From: Desulfovibrio sp. A2
GTDB taxonomy: Bacteria > Desulfobacterota > Desulfovibrionia > Desulfovibrionales > Desulfovibrionaceae
Direction of reading: 5' to 3'
Length of the DNA: 64,000 nucleotides
Assembly: GCF_000226255.1 (NCBI RefSeq)
Contig: NZ_AGFG01000028.1
Coordinates: 1-64,000 of the forward strand
Below the pieces are notes generated by a model. The model saw only the letters and a list, made by a program, of their open reading frames with translations. It made no database searches and was not told the DNA's origin. Positions 1 through 8,076 of this stretch are shown piece after piece (position 1 is the first letter of the stretch; each line of letters starts with the position of its first letter). The position numbers and the translations under genes were made by a program.

Positions 1-27
1 AGGGAACCTTTTGGAAAAGGTTCCCTT
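1..27. terminator. Hairpin downstream of pheS
   Basis: A near-perfect inverted repeat with arms gggaacctttt / aaaaggttccc and a 2-base loop lies 27 bases past the pheS stop. The stem itself carries an A/T-rich section, so it could act as an intrinsic terminator or attenuator for the minus-strand ribosomal/tRNA-synthetase operon. Whether pheT follows lies outside the window. Confidence 0.6.
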
Positions 28-53
28 CCCCGCCCCCCGGAATCCGAAATCAC

Positions 54-1091
54 TTACCTGAATTGGGACAGGAACCTGACATCATTCTCGAAGAACATGC
101 GCAGGTCACCAATGCCGTACTTGAGCATGGCCACGCGTTCGACGCCAAGGCCGAAGGCGAAGCCGGTGTACACTTCCGGGTCGTAGCCCACGGCGGTGAA
201 CACGGCGGGGTCCACCATGCCGCAGCCCAGGATTTCGACCCAGCCGGTGGTCTTGCACACCCGGCAGGGTTCGTTGCCCACGTGCCCCTTGCCGCCGCAG
301 ATGCAGCACGAGATGTCCACCTCGGCGCTGGGCTCGGTGAAGGGGAAGAAGCTGGGGCGGAAGCGGACCCGGGTATCGCCGCCGAACACGGTGCGCAGGA
401 ACGAGGTGAGCGTGCCGCGCAGATCGGCCATGCTCACGCCCTTGTCCACCATCAGGCCTTCGATCTGGTGGAACATGGGGGTGTGCGTGATGTCCGAATC
501 GCGGCGGTACACCTTGCCAGGGGCGATGATGGCCACCGGGGGTTTGCGCGAAAGCATGGTGCGCACCTGCAACGGCGAGGTGTGGGTGCGCATCAGAATC
601 GATTCGGTGACGTACAGGGTGTCCTGCATGTCGCGCGCCGGGTGTTCGGCGGGCATGTTCAGCGCTTCGAAGTTGTAGTGGTCCATTTCCACTTCCGGCC
701 CGGTCACGATGTCGTAACCAAGGCCCCGGAACACGGAGCAGATTTCCTCCATGACCAGGGTGTCCGGGTGGAGCGAGCCGCGCCACGGCGCGCGGCCGGG
801 CAGGGTCGGGTCGAAGCGCGACAGCGCCTCGGCCTCGCTTGCGGCCTCGATGGCGGCCTTGCGGCCTTCGAAACGCTCTGTGAGGGCCAGCTTCACGCCG
901 TTGGCGGCCTGCCCCAGACGGGGCCGGTCCTCGGGCGAAAGTTCGGGCAGGCGGCCCATGATCTGCGCAAGACGCCCCTTGCGGCCAAGGAAGGCGACGC
1001 GCAGTTCCTCAAGCTCCGTCAACGACGAAGCCTGGTCCAGGCCTCTTTCGAGTTCCGGGACCAGGCTTTCCAGTTCCTTGAGAAGGTCCAT
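54..1091 (-). CDS. pheS: Phenylalanine-tRNA ligase alpha subunit
   Basis: Catalytic alpha chain of the cytoplasmic alpha2-beta2 enzyme that charges tRNA-Phe. At 345 residues it is the usual PheS length. Residues 1-90 form the charged N-terminal coiled-coil region typical of the family. Class II motif 2 appears as [16 protein letters not shown] (residues 194-209) and motif 3 as [13 protein letters not shown] (314-326). A cysteine cluster (CCIC at 262-265 and CRVC at 276-279) looks like a small zinc site present in some bacterial PheS proteins. It is the last gene in the window of a minus-strand cluster (thrS, infC, rpmI, rplT, pheS), starting 21 bases after the rplT stop. The partner pheT would lie beyond the left edge. 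Identification is secure. Confidence 0.97.
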   Translation of the reverse strand: MDLLKELESLVPELERGLDQASSLTELEELRVAFLGRKGRLAQIMGRLPELSPEDRPRLGQAANGVKLALTERFEGRKAAIEAASEAEALSRFDPTLPGRAPWRGSLHPDTLVMEEICSVFRGLGYDIVTGPEVEMDHYNFEALNMPAEHPARDMQDTLYVTESILMRTHTSPLQVRTMLSRKPPVAIIAPGKVYRRDSDITHTPMFHQIEGLMVDKGVSMADLRGTLTSFLRTVFGGDTRVRFRPSFFPFTEPSAEVDISCCICGGKGHVGNEPCRVCKTTGWVEILGCGMVDPAVFTAVGYDPEVYTGFAFGLGVERVAMLKYGIGDLRMFFENDVRFLSQFR

Positions 1092-1112
1092 GCGTAGAGA
1101 CCCCGTATGGGG

Positions 1113-1466
1113 TTAGTTGAGTTTCGAGGCGGCGAGTTGCGCCAGCTTCGCGAAATCTTCCTTCTCGCGCACGGCAAGGTCGGCAAGCACCTTGCGGTTC
1201 AGGGAGATGCCGGCAAGGGTGAGGCCGTGCATGAACTTGCTGTACGACAGGCCGTGCATGCGGGCGCCGGCGTTGATGCGCAGGATCCACAGCTTGCGGA
1301 ATTCGCGCTTCTTCACCTTGCGGTCGCGGAACGCGTACATCCACGAACGTTCCACGGCCTCGCGGGCGGTGCGGTACAGCTTGCTGCGGCCGCCACGGAA
1401 ACCCTTGGCCGCGTCCAGATACTTCTTGTGACGCCTGTGTGAGGCGAGACCTCTCTTCACGCGCAT
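1113..1466 (-). CDS. rplT: 50S ribosomal protein L20
   Basis: 117 residues, very basic, standard L20 length. The N-terminus [20 protein letters not shown] and the [18 protein letters not shown] segment are diagnostic. L20 binds 23S rRNA early in large-subunit assembly, and in enterobacteria it also represses its own operon by binding the mRNA. A good ribosome binding site (GGAGG, 6 bases upstream) supports this start. The gene is followed closely by pheS. It is separated from rpmI by 270 bases that hold a large nested hairpin (1592-1736), an unusual interruption for a pair that is normally tightly linked. Confidence 0.98.
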   Translation of the reverse strand: MRVKRGLASHRRHKKYLDAAKGFRGGRSKLYRTAREAVERSWMYAFRDRKVKKREFRKLWILRINAGARMHGLSYSKFMHGLTLAGISLNRKVLADLAVREKEDFAKLAQLAASKLN

Positions 1467-1591
1467 GGAATACCTCCATCGTGATCTTGACTCCGCGAGG
1501 CGAGAGACCGGGCCAGCGGAGCGGATAATGTAAAGTGCGGGATGCGCTCTCGTTGTTCAGAGAGCACGCCTTGCCGGGGCACAGGCCCCGA

Positions 1592-1736
1592 CGAAGGCGA
1601 TTCAAAAAAAGGAATTTTGTTCTCCGGCAAGGAGGACGCGTCTTTTGCGAAGGGAGTGTACTCTTAGGTACTCGACCGGAGCAAAAGGCGGGTCCGACGC
1701 AGCCGGAGGGCAAAAGTACTTTTTTGAACGCCTTCG
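1592..1736 (-). repeat. Nested-hairpin intergenic element, copy A
   Basis: A roughly 145-base palindromic element between rpmI and rplT that abuts the rpmI stop codon. Outer arms are cgaaggcg..ttcaaaaaa / ttttttgaacgccttcg. Inside these, on the minus strand, are CTTTTGCCC, stem 1 (TCCGGC/GCCGGA), TGCGTC, stem 2 (GGACccGCcTTTTGC/GCAAAAGaCGcGTCC), an apical GTAC..GTAC hairpin, TCCTT, and GAACAAAA. The same linker motifs with different but complementary stems occur at 23229-23328 and 59936-60060. Function is unknown: a REP/BIME-like repeat or a structured RNA element. Confidence 0.75.
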
Positions 1737-1934
1737 TTAGGCGTAGGGCATCATCCGGCGCACAGCCTTCTCATTGGTGCTGTCCACGGTGGCGGACTGG
1801 CCGAGGCGCATGCGGCGCTTGGCGTTCTTCTTCGTGAGGATGTGGCGCAGGTTCTGCTTGCGGCGCTTGAACTTGCCGCTGCCGGTCACGGAGAAGCGCT
1901 TGGCGGCGGAACGCCGGGTCTTCATCTTGGGCAT
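1737..1934 (-). CDS. rpmI: 50S ribosomal protein L35
   Basis: 65 residues, the usual L35 length. MPKMKTRRSAAKRFSVTGSG at the N-terminus and the RRKQNLRHILTKK region are family hallmarks. The protein is a small basic component of the large ribosomal subunit. AAGGAG lies six bases before the ATG. It sits between infC and rplT as in most bacteria. Its stop codon directly adjoins the outer arm of the nested hairpin element at 1592-1736. Confidence 0.97.
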   Translation of the reverse strand: MPKMKTRRSAAKRFSVTGSGKFKRRKQNLRHILTKKNAKRRMRLGQSATVDSTNEKAVRRMMPYA

Positions 1935-2149
1935 TGGATACTCCTTGCCGTTCTCTGCTCGCGCCGTGGCCGCCGGGGCGGCGACGGACGCATGACGAAG
2001 CCCCCCGCGAGGCGGAGGACCCGGTTTGCCTTCTCAAGGACTGGATCGTCGAAAATTCCCGGTCGGTTGCAGCGGCGCAAGCGACCGCACCCCCGGCGAG
2101 AGGGGGCATAATGCGATAAAAACGCGCCGGAAGCAAGGGCCGATACGGC

Positions 2150-2680
2150 CTATTTCTTCGGCAGCGGAGCGAGCATCATGAACAGGGTGCGGCCTTCGGC
2201 GCGGGCTTCCTGGTCCACCTTGGCGATGTCCTTGGTATCCTCGACGATGCGGTCGAGAATGGACTGGCCGCGATCCTTGTGGACGATTTCGCGCCCGCGG
2301 AAGAAGACGGTGACCTTGCAGCGGTCGCCTTCGTCGAGGAAGCGGCGGATGTGCCTGACCTTGGTGTCGTAGTCATGGTCATCCGTCTTGGGCCGGACCT
2401 TGATCTCCTTTATCTGGATCACGGTCTGGTTCTTCTTCGCTTCGGCCTTCTTCTTCTGCTGCTCGTACTTGAAGCGCCCGTAGTCCATCACGCGGCACAC
2501 CGGCGGATCGGCCGTGGCGGCCACCTCGACGAGGTCGAGGCCCAGCTCCTTGGCGTGCGCGATGGCGTCGTTGCGCGACAGGATGCCGAGCTGTTCGCCG
2601 TCCGCTCCGATGACCCGCACTTCGCGGGCACGGACCTGTTCATTACGCCGCACGGTGTCCTGCGGGATATCGCGGCGCAT
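2150..2680 (-). CDS. infC: Translation initiation factor IF-3
   Basis: 176 residues. The N-terminal domain contains the segment NEQVRAREVRVIGADGEQLG. A lysine-rich linker (EQQKKKAEAKKNQ) leads to the C-terminal 30S-binding domain with KEIKVRPKTDDHDYDTK. IF-3 keeps the 30S subunit free and checks start-codon/initiator-tRNA pairing. The ATG follows the thrS stop by only seven bases, suggesting translational coupling. Many IF-3 genes use rare start codons (AUU/AUA) for autoregulation; here an ordinary ATG is the most plausible start. The 215-base gap before rpmI holds G+C-rich dyads but no recognisable gene. Confidence 0.97.
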   Translation of the reverse strand: MRRDIPQDTVRRNEQVRAREVRVIGADGEQLGILSRNDAIAHAKELGLDLVEVAATADPPVCRVMDYGRFKYEQQKKKAEAKKNQTVIQIKEIKVRPKTDDHDYDTKVRHIRRFLDEGDRCKVTVFFRGREIVHKDRGQSILDRIVEDTKDIAKVDQEARAEGRTLFMMLAPLPKK

Positions 2681-2687
2681 CCTGTTG

Positions 2688-4622
2688 TTAGGAGAAGCTA
2701 TAGCTCATTCCTCCACGTTTGAACGGTTCCTGGCAGTCCGCCGTGATCATTTCCGCCACCTCGGCAAGGGTCTTGAGGCCAAGGTTTTCGCCGGTGCGCA
2801 GACGCACGTTGACGCTCCCCGCCTCCACTTCCTTGTCCCCCACCACGAGGATGTAGGGGATCTTTTCCAACTGGGCTTCGCGGACCTTGTAGCCCAGCTT
2901 TTCGTTGCGCGTATCGGCCTCCACGCGAAGACCGGCGGCGACAAGCCGTTCACGCGCGCCCAGTGCGAAATCGTTCTGGGCGTCGGTGACGGTCAGAAGG
3001 CGGGCCTGAACGGGGGCTATCCACGTGGGGAAGGCCCCGGCGTAATGCTCGGTGAGCACGCCGACGAAACGTTCCAGCGAACCCAGAATGGCCCTGTGGA
3101 CCATAACCGGGCGATGGCGCTCGCCATCCTGCCCGATGTACACCAAGTCGAATCGGTCAGGCAAGGTGAAATCGACCTGAATGGTGGACAGCTGCCACTC
3201 GCGGCCGATGGCGTCGGTGACCTTGATGTCGATCTTGGGACCGTAGAACGCGCCGTCGCCCTCGTTGATGGTGTACGACAGGCCCGCCGTGGCCACCGCG
3301 CCGATGAGCGCGTTGGTGGCGCGGTCCCAGTCCTCGTCCGAGCCGATGGACTTTTCCGGCCGGGTGGAGATGACGATGCGGTAGTCGAACCCGAACAGGC
3401 CCATCAAGTCGCGGACCAGGGCTATGACGCCGATGATCTCGGCTTCCAGCTGATCCGGCCGGCACAGGATGTGCGCGTCGTCCTGGGTGAACTGGCGCAC
3501 GCGCAACAGGCCGTGCAGCACGCCCGACTTCTCGTGGCGATGCACCACGCCCAGCTCGAACATGCGGCGCGGCAGGTCTCGGTAGCTGCGCAGGTGGCTC
3601 TTGTAGATGAGCATGTGCGAGACGCAGTTCATGGGCTTCACGCCATAGGCGTTGTCATCGATGACGGTGAAGTACATGTTCTCGCGGTAGTTGTCGTAGT
3701 GGCCAGACTTTTCCCACACCTCGCGGCGCAGAAGCTGCGGCCCCTGCACCAGTTCGTACCCGCGCTTCAGGTGTTCCTTGCGCAGGAAGTCCTCGAGGAT
3801 GGTGCGCAGCAGCATGCCCTTGGGATGCCAGTAGACCATGCCGGGGGCCACGTCTTCATGGAAGGCGAACAGGTCCAGCTGCTGGCCCAGCTTGCGGTGG
3901 TCGCGGCGCTTGGCTTCTTCGATCTGGTGCAGGTAGTCCTTCAGCGCCTTGGGGTCGGCGAAGGCGGTGCCGTACACCCGCGAAAGCATGCGATTCTTCT
4001 CGTCGCCGCGCCAGTAGGCCCCGGCCACGGAAAGCAGCTTGAACGCCTTCACGAAGCTGGTGTCGGGAATATGCGGGCCGCGGCACAGGTCCACGAAGTC
4101 GCCGCTGCGGTACACGGATACCGTGTCCGCCGGAATGTCGCGCACGATCTCGACCTTGTAGGTCTCGCCCATGCCCTCGAACAGGGCCACGGCCTCGTCC
4201 TTGGTCATTTCGGTGCGCGTGAAGGGATGGGCGGCGGCCACGATCTTCTGCATCTCGGCCTCGATGGCCTCGAGGTCGTCGATGGAGAAGGGGCGCTCGT
4301 AATCGAAATCGTAGTAGAACCCGCTGTCGATGGCGGGACCGATGGTCACCTTCACGCCGGGAAAGAGCTTCTGCACCGCTTCCGCCATGATGTGCGCGGC
4401 GGAATGGCGGATGAGCTCGACGCCTTCCGGCGAATCGGCGAAGACCGGTTCGATGGTGGTGGTGTCGGCGGGCACGGCGGCGGTAAGGTCGAGCATGTCG
4501 CCGTTGCAGCGGCAGGCCACGACATTCTTGAATTTCTTCCCGCTCAGGGCGCCCTTGAGGGCGTCACGGCAGGAGACGCCGGACTGCACGTCGAACACCT
4601 GTCCTTCGATGGTCACGTTCAC
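2688..4622 (-). CDS. thrS: Threonine-tRNA ligase
   Basis: Charges tRNA-Thr in the cytoplasm. I place the start at a GTG (4622) preceded at a spacing of six by GAGGAGA, giving 644 residues, the usual ThrS length; an upstream ATG at 4721 would run into the tRNA-Val gene. The N-terminal TGS domain begins [10 protein letters not shown]. The editing domain carries [11 protein letters not shown] and the CRGPH zinc-type motif. The class II core shows [10 protein letters not shown], the HRHEKSG / [14 protein letters not shown]-type motif 2 region and the C-terminal anticodon-binding domain. It heads the thrS-infC-rpmI-rplT-pheS cluster. Confidence 0.96.
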   Translation of the reverse strand: MNVTIEGQVFDVQSGVSCRDALKGALSGKKFKNVVACRCNGDMLDLTAAVPADTTTIEPVFADSPEGVELIRHSAAHIMAEAVQKLFPGVKVTIGPAIDSGFYYDFDYERPFSIDDLEAIEAEMQKIVAAAHPFTRTEMTKDEAVALFEGMGETYKVEIVRDIPADTVSVYRSGDFVDLCRGPHIPDTSFVKAFKLLSVAGAYWRGDEKNRMLSRVYGTAFADPKALKDYLHQIEEAKRRDHRKLGQQLDLFAFHEDVAPGMVYWHPKGMLLRTILEDFLRKEHLKRGYELVQGPQLLRREVWEKSGHYDNYRENMYFTVIDDNAYGVKPMNCVSHMLIYKSHLRSYRDLPRRMFELGVVHRHEKSGVLHGLLRVRQFTQDDAHILCRPDQLEAEIIGVIALVRDLMGLFGFDYRIVISTRPEKSIGSDEDWDRATNALIGAVATAGLSYTINEGDGAFYGPKIDIKVTDAIGREWQLSTIQVDFTLPDRFDLVYIGQDGERHRPVMVHRAILGSLERFVGVLTEHYAGAFPTWIAPVQARLLTVTDAQNDFALGARERLVAAGLRVEADTRNEKLGYKVREAQLEKIPYILVVGDKEVEAGSVNVRLRTGENLGLKTLAEVAEMITADCQEPFKRGGMSYSFS

Positions 4623-4675
4623 GCCGAATCTCCTCGGTGAGTTGGTTGTTGCCGCCGCGCGCACCATAACAAGAA

Positions 4676-4697
4676 AGGGAGGCCGGAACCTCCCTCT
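4676..4697 (-). terminator. Hairpin plus T-rich tract between tRNA-Val and thrS
   Basis: On the minus strand the stem AGGGAGG / CCTCCCT with loop TTCCGG is followed by TTCTTGTT. This resembles a modest intrinsic terminator that would end or attenuate the tRNA-Val transcript before thrS. No T-box-like sequence is visible. Confidence 0.5.
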
Positions 4698-4711
4698 CTG
4701 GGCTTTCGGTG

Positions 4712-4786
4712 TGGTAGGCACGAGCAGATTTGAACTGCTGACCCCTTCCGTGTCAAGGAAGTGCTCTCCCCCTGAGCTACGCGCCT
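4712..4786 (-). tRNA. tRNA-Val(GAC)
   Basis: A 75-base cloverleaf with CCA encoded. Acceptor arms AGGCGCG / CGTGCCT form seven pairs (one G-U) before discriminator A and CCA. The anticodon stem CTTCC/GGAAG encloses loop TTGACAC, anticodon GAC, reading the valine codon GUC. The T-arm GTTCAAATC is normal. It lies upstream of thrS on the same strand. Confidence 0.96.
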
Positions 4787-4946
4787 ACACCTGCGAGGCA
4801 GGAGGGGTATCTACATGGGCACGCCGTCACCGTCAAGCGGTTTCTTTCGCGAGGCCCGGAAAAATGGAAAAACCCGGTTCCGGAAGCGACAGCACAGCCC
4901 CGGCGGAGCCCTGCGCCCGTCGCGGCCTCTCGCGCGTGCGCGTTAC

Positions 4947-4975
4947 AATATAAACGGCCGAAGCATCCCCGGCAA
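4947..4975 (-). promoter_or_regulatory. Candidate sigma-70 promoter for tRNA-Val (and possibly thrS)
   Basis: On the minus strand, TTGCCG (-35) and TATATT (-10) are separated by 17 bases, about 160 bases upstream of tRNA-Val. TATATT stands out in otherwise very G+C-rich DNA. The assignment rests on consensus match only. Confidence 0.45.
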
Positions 4976-5211
4976 TGCCATGCGCCCCGGCGCCCGCCCG
5001 CATGGCCCTCCGTGCGCGACCCTTCCCTGCCCGGGGTCCGCGTTCGCGGCCCGGCCGTGCCCGCCGCACCGCCCGCCTCCACCTTCCAGCCCGCGCGCAG
5101 TCCCCGCATATCCACACGCCCTGCTCCCGGCCTTGTTACCGACGACCGTAACGCCTTGTGGCGCACGGCTTTTGCGCCCCATTGACAGCATGCCCCGACA
5201 GGCGTAGCCCC

Positions 5212-5356
5212 TCGTCGAAATCGCCGAGTTCCGCCCTGGGGGCGGAAGCGGGGGACCCAACAACCGGTCCGCCGGTACGGGGCGCATCGCCGCAAGGCGT
5301 AGGGCAATCTCTTCGGCCCGAGCCCGTCAGCTAACCTCGCAGGCGTCGAAGGGAGA
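5212..5356 (+). ncRNA. c-di-AMP riboswitch (ydaO/yuaA class)
   Basis: The 5' leader of kup contains the hallmark segments of the ydaO/yuaA aptamer in order: the tcgccgagttccgcc region, a G-rich gcggggga/cccaac segment, ggtacggggcg, gcaaggcgtagggc, ttcggcccga, and the near-invariant run gtcagctaacctcgcaggc at about 5326-5344. This family senses cyclic di-AMP and commonly controls potassium transport genes, matching the downstream kup. An intrinsic terminator at 5433-5460 lies between aptamer and start codon. I recognise the motif by eye; exact boundaries are approximate. Confidence 0.85.
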
Positions 5357-5432
5357 GCACCCCTCCGAGCACCTTCCGTGCATCCGTCCGTTGCCATGCA
5401 GCGGGCGGCCACCGCCGGATGGACAGGCCTCG

Positions 5433-5460
5433 GGGTGGGGGAAGCTTTCCCCACCCTTTT
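5433..5460 (+). terminator. Riboswitch expression-platform terminator upstream of kup
   Basis: The stem GGGTGGGG..AAGC / GCTT..CCCCACCC is followed by TTTT, only ten bases before the kup ATG. Flanking sequences aggcctc (upstream) and gaggcct (overlapping the GGAGG ribosome binding site) can extend the stem, so the structure could both stop transcription and hide the ribosome binding site. This fits c-di-AMP turning kup off. Confidence 0.75.
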
Positions 5461-5470
5461 CGGAGGCCTC

Positions 5471-7762
5471 ATGTCCACCGGTTCCGATCCGTTGGGCGAA
5501 GCCGCGTCCGGCAGCATGCCGGACGGCACCGCGTGCGCCTCGCCGCGCACCGATGCCGTTGCGTCCTCGTCCGCCACTTCCATCATCACAGGGCAATCCG
5601 CCCAGCAAGCCTCCGCCACCGGGGGCGCACCGCCCGTGCCTTCCGACGGGTCCGCGCCTGTTGCCGGTCATGAGTCCATGTCCACGCACGCATCGATTTC
5701 CGCCTCTGCCGTGTCTTCCGGCCCGACCGTGCCATCCGCCCAGCCCACGCCGTCCGCTCAATCCGCGCCGGCCGCCCCGTTCATCGAACCCGGCGCAACG
5801 GTGCCCACCCACGCCGCCAACCGCCTGCTGCCCATGGCCCTGGCCGCGCTGGGCGTGGTGTACGGCGACATCGGCACCAGCCCGCTGTACGCCATCAAGG
5901 AATGCTTCCACGGTCTGCATGCCCTGCCGGTGACGCCCACCAACATCCTGGGGGTGCTTTCGCTGGTGTTCTGGGCGCTGACCGTGGTGGTCACCCTCAA
6001 GTACGTGCTGTTCATCATGCGCGCCGACAACGACGGCGAAGGCGGCATCTTCGCCCTGCTGGCCCTCCTGCGCGACGGGTCGCGCGACGGAGCCCGTGAG
6101 AACGCGGCCCGCCAGGCCGCGGGCAGCGACGACACGACGCCGGGGGGCTCGGCAAAGCCCGCGCAGGCCCCGACCATCTCGCGCTTTCGGCGCATGCTGC
6201 CCGTGGTGGGCATTTTCGGCGCGGCGCTGCTGTACGGCGACGGGGTGATCACCCCGGCCATTTCGGTACTGTCCGCCGTGGAAGGGCTGGAGGTGGCCAC
6301 CGAGGCCGCCGCGCCCTTCGTGCTGCCCATCACCATCGGCGTGCTGGTGGGCCTGTTCATGGCCCAGCGGCACGGCACGGAACGCATCGGCAAGGTGTTC
6401 GGCCCGGTGATGGTGGTGTGGTTCGCGGCCATCGCCACGCTGGGCATCATGGCCGCGCTGCGCAACCCGCAGGTGTTCGCGGCCATCAGCCCGACCTATG
6501 CCGTGCGGTTCTTCATGGAAAACCACCTGCACGGCATGGTGGTGCTGGGGTCCGTGGTGCTGTGCATCACCGGGGGCGAGGCGTTGTACGCCGACATGGG
6601 GCACTTTGGCGCGCGGCCCATCCGCCTTTCGTGGATGGCCGTGGTCTTTCCGGCGCTGATGTGCAACTACCTGGGCCAGGGCGCCATGCTGCTGGCAGAC
6701 CCGGAACTGGCGTTCAACCCCTTCTACGCCCTGGTGCCGCGCCCCCTGCTGTACCCCATGGTGGCGCTGTCCACCGTGGCCACGGTCATCGCCTCGCAGG
6801 CCATGATATCCGGCGTGTACTCGCTGACGCAGCAGGGCATCCAGCTGGGCTTCGTGCCGCGCATGCGCATCGTCCACACCTCGGAGGAAACGCGCGGGCA
6901 GATCTACCTGCCCACCGTGAACTGGATGCTGATGATCGCCTGCGTGGGGCTGGTGCTGGCCTTCCAGGAATCCAGCCGACTGGCCGGGGCCTACGGCATC
7001 GCCGTCACCGCCACCATGGGCATGACCTCGCTGCTGTACTACGCCGTGGCGCGCCAGCGCTGGAACTGGCGGGCCTGGCAGGCTTTGCCGCTGGTGGCGC
7101 TGTTCCTGGTCTTCGACGGGGCGTTCCTGTCCGCCAACCTGCTCAAGATCATGGACGGCGGCTGGTTCACCCTGCTGCTGGCCCTGGGCGTCATGACCCT
7201 GATGCTGACTTGGCGCGACGGCCGGGCCGCCCTTTCCGCCCGCTTTGCCGCCGCCTCGGTGCCCTTCGGCACCTTTCTCGAAGGCGTGCGCCGCACCAAG
7301 CCGCTGCGCGTGCCCGGCACGGCGGTGTTCATGTCCGTGAACCCCACGGGCACCCCGCTGCCCCTGCTGCACCATTACAAGCACAACCATACCCTGCATG
7401 AAACCGTGATGCTGCTGACCATCGTGGCCGAGCCCACGCCCTTCGTGCCACGGCCCGACAGGCTGGTGGTGCACAAGCTGGGCGAAGGCTTTCACCGCAT
7501 GGTGGCCCGCTACGGCTTCATGCAGACCCCGCGCGTGCCCGAACTGGTGCAACTGGCCGCCGCGCGCGGCCTGCCCATGCGCATGGAAACCACCACCTTC
7601 TTCGTGGGCCGCGAAACCCTGCTCACCAGCGGCGCCTCGAACATCGCGGGCTGGCGCAAGGCGCTGTTCGCCTTCATGTCGCGCAACGCTTGGAACGCCA
7701 CCACCTTCTTCGGCATCCCGCCTGGGCGGGTCATCGAAATCGGCGCGCAGGTGGAATTGTAG
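5471..7762 (+). CDS. kup: KUP-family potassium uptake transporter
   Basis: Inner-membrane K+:H+ symporter. The start at 5471 is chosen because GGAGG precedes it and because upstream in-frame codons lie within the riboswitch terminator; it gives 763 residues. The KUP core begins near residue 116 with LGVVYGDIGTSPLYAIKECF, the family signature, and is followed by about a dozen hydrophobic segments and a cytosolic C-terminal domain. Two oddities are visible: a Ser/Ala/Pro-rich, presumably disordered N-terminal extension of about 115 residues absent from typical Kup (about 620 residues), and a polar insert (about 35 residues, rich in Asp, Arg and Gly) between two early membrane segments. It is a single gene under a c-di-AMP riboswitch. 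Confidence 0.93.
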   Translation: MSTGSDPLGEAASGSMPDGTACASPRTDAVASSSATSIITGQSAQQASATGGAPPVPSDGSAPVAGHESMSTHASISASAVSSGPTVPSAQPTPSAQSAPAAPFIEPGATVPTHAANRLLPMALAALGVVYGDIGTSPLYAIKECFHGLHALPVTPTNILGVLSLVFWALTVVVTLKYVLFIMRADNDGEGGIFALLALLRDGSRDGARENAARQAAGSDDTTPGGSAKPAQAPTISRFRRMLPVVGIFGAALLYGDGVITPAISVLSAVEGLEVATEAAAPFVLPITIGVLVGLFMAQRHGTERIGKVFGPVMVVWFAAIATLGIMAALRNPQVFAAISPTYAVRFFMENHLHGMVVLGSVVLCITGGEALYADMGHFGARPIRLSWMAVVFPALMCNYLGQGAMLLADPELAFNPFYALVPRPLLYPMVALSTVATVIASQAMISGVYSLTQQGIQLGFVPRMRIVHTSEETRGQIYLPTVNWMLMIACVGLVLAFQESSRLAGAYGIAVTATMGMTSLLYYAVARQRWNWRAWQALPLVALFLVFDGAFLSANLLKIMDGGWFTLLLALGVMTLMLTWRDGRAALSARFAAASVPFGTFLEGVRRTKPLRVPGTAVFMSVNPTGTPLPLLHHYKHNHTLHETVMLLTIVAEPTPFVPRPDRLVVHKLGEGFHRMVARYGFMQTPRVPELVQLAAARGLPMRMETTTFFVGRETLLTSGASNIAGWRKALFAFMSRNAWNATTFFGIPPGRVIEIGAQVEL

Positions 7763-7906
7763 CGCCACAAGGCGCACTGGAATCAAGGGGTGCGGCGGTC
7801 CGCAACGCCACACCCCGCCGGGACGGGCATGCACGCGTGCACGACGCCCTTCCGCCGGAGGCATGCCGCTCCTCGCTTCCGTCGGGTGTCCGTCCCGGCA
7901 CCCCCT

Positions 7907-7954
7907 CATCGCCCCCCTGGAGTTCGCACCGCATGCGAACGCCGGGGGGCGATG
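7907..7954. repeat. Long perfect-arm hairpin downstream of kup
   Basis: Arms catcgccccccTGG / CCggggggcgatg plus an inner GTTCGC/GCGAAC pair form a roughly 48-base near-perfect cruciform/hairpin in the kup-yjiM convergent gap. There is no T tract, so simple intrinsic termination is unlikely. Its role is unknown. Confidence 0.5.
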
Positions 7955-7984
7955 TCGTTGCGGCCGATGGTCGCCCGCCACGGC

Positions 7985-8012
7985 AAAGGGGCCGCCCTTG
8001 CGGACGGCCCCT
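7985..8012. terminator. Convergent terminator hairpin between kup and the double-cubane gene
   Basis: AAGGGGCCG / CGGCCCCTT arms enclose a ten-base loop between two convergent genes. Next to it (8011-8026) is the direct repeat TTGTACA-ca-TTGTACA, of unknown meaning. The rest of the 314-base gap holds only the hairpin at 7907-7954. Confidence 0.55.
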
Positions 8013-8076
8013 TGTACACATTGTACATCCCGGACGCGGCGGCACGGGCAACGCCCGTGCTGCACCCGCCACGAAT

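Noticed and set aside
1935-2149. Structured leader controlling rpmI/rplT between infC and rpmI
   Set aside because: G+C-rich dyads are present, but I could not match them to a known L20 leader, so no feature is claimed.
2514-4640. A 708-codon open frame opposite thrS
   Set aside because: Shadow of a conserved tRNA synthetase; no ribosome site or domain signature.
4623-4711. T-box or other tRNA-sensing leader ahead of thrS
   Set aside because: No T-box sequence or specifier loop is visible; the hairpin there is a simple terminator-like stem after tRNA-Val.
5327-8065. A 912-codon open frame antisense to kup
   Set aside because: It is Gly/His/Arg-rich with no recognisable domain and lies wholly opposite a well-conserved transporter. 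In G+C-rich DNA the antisense frame of a real gene often lacks stops.
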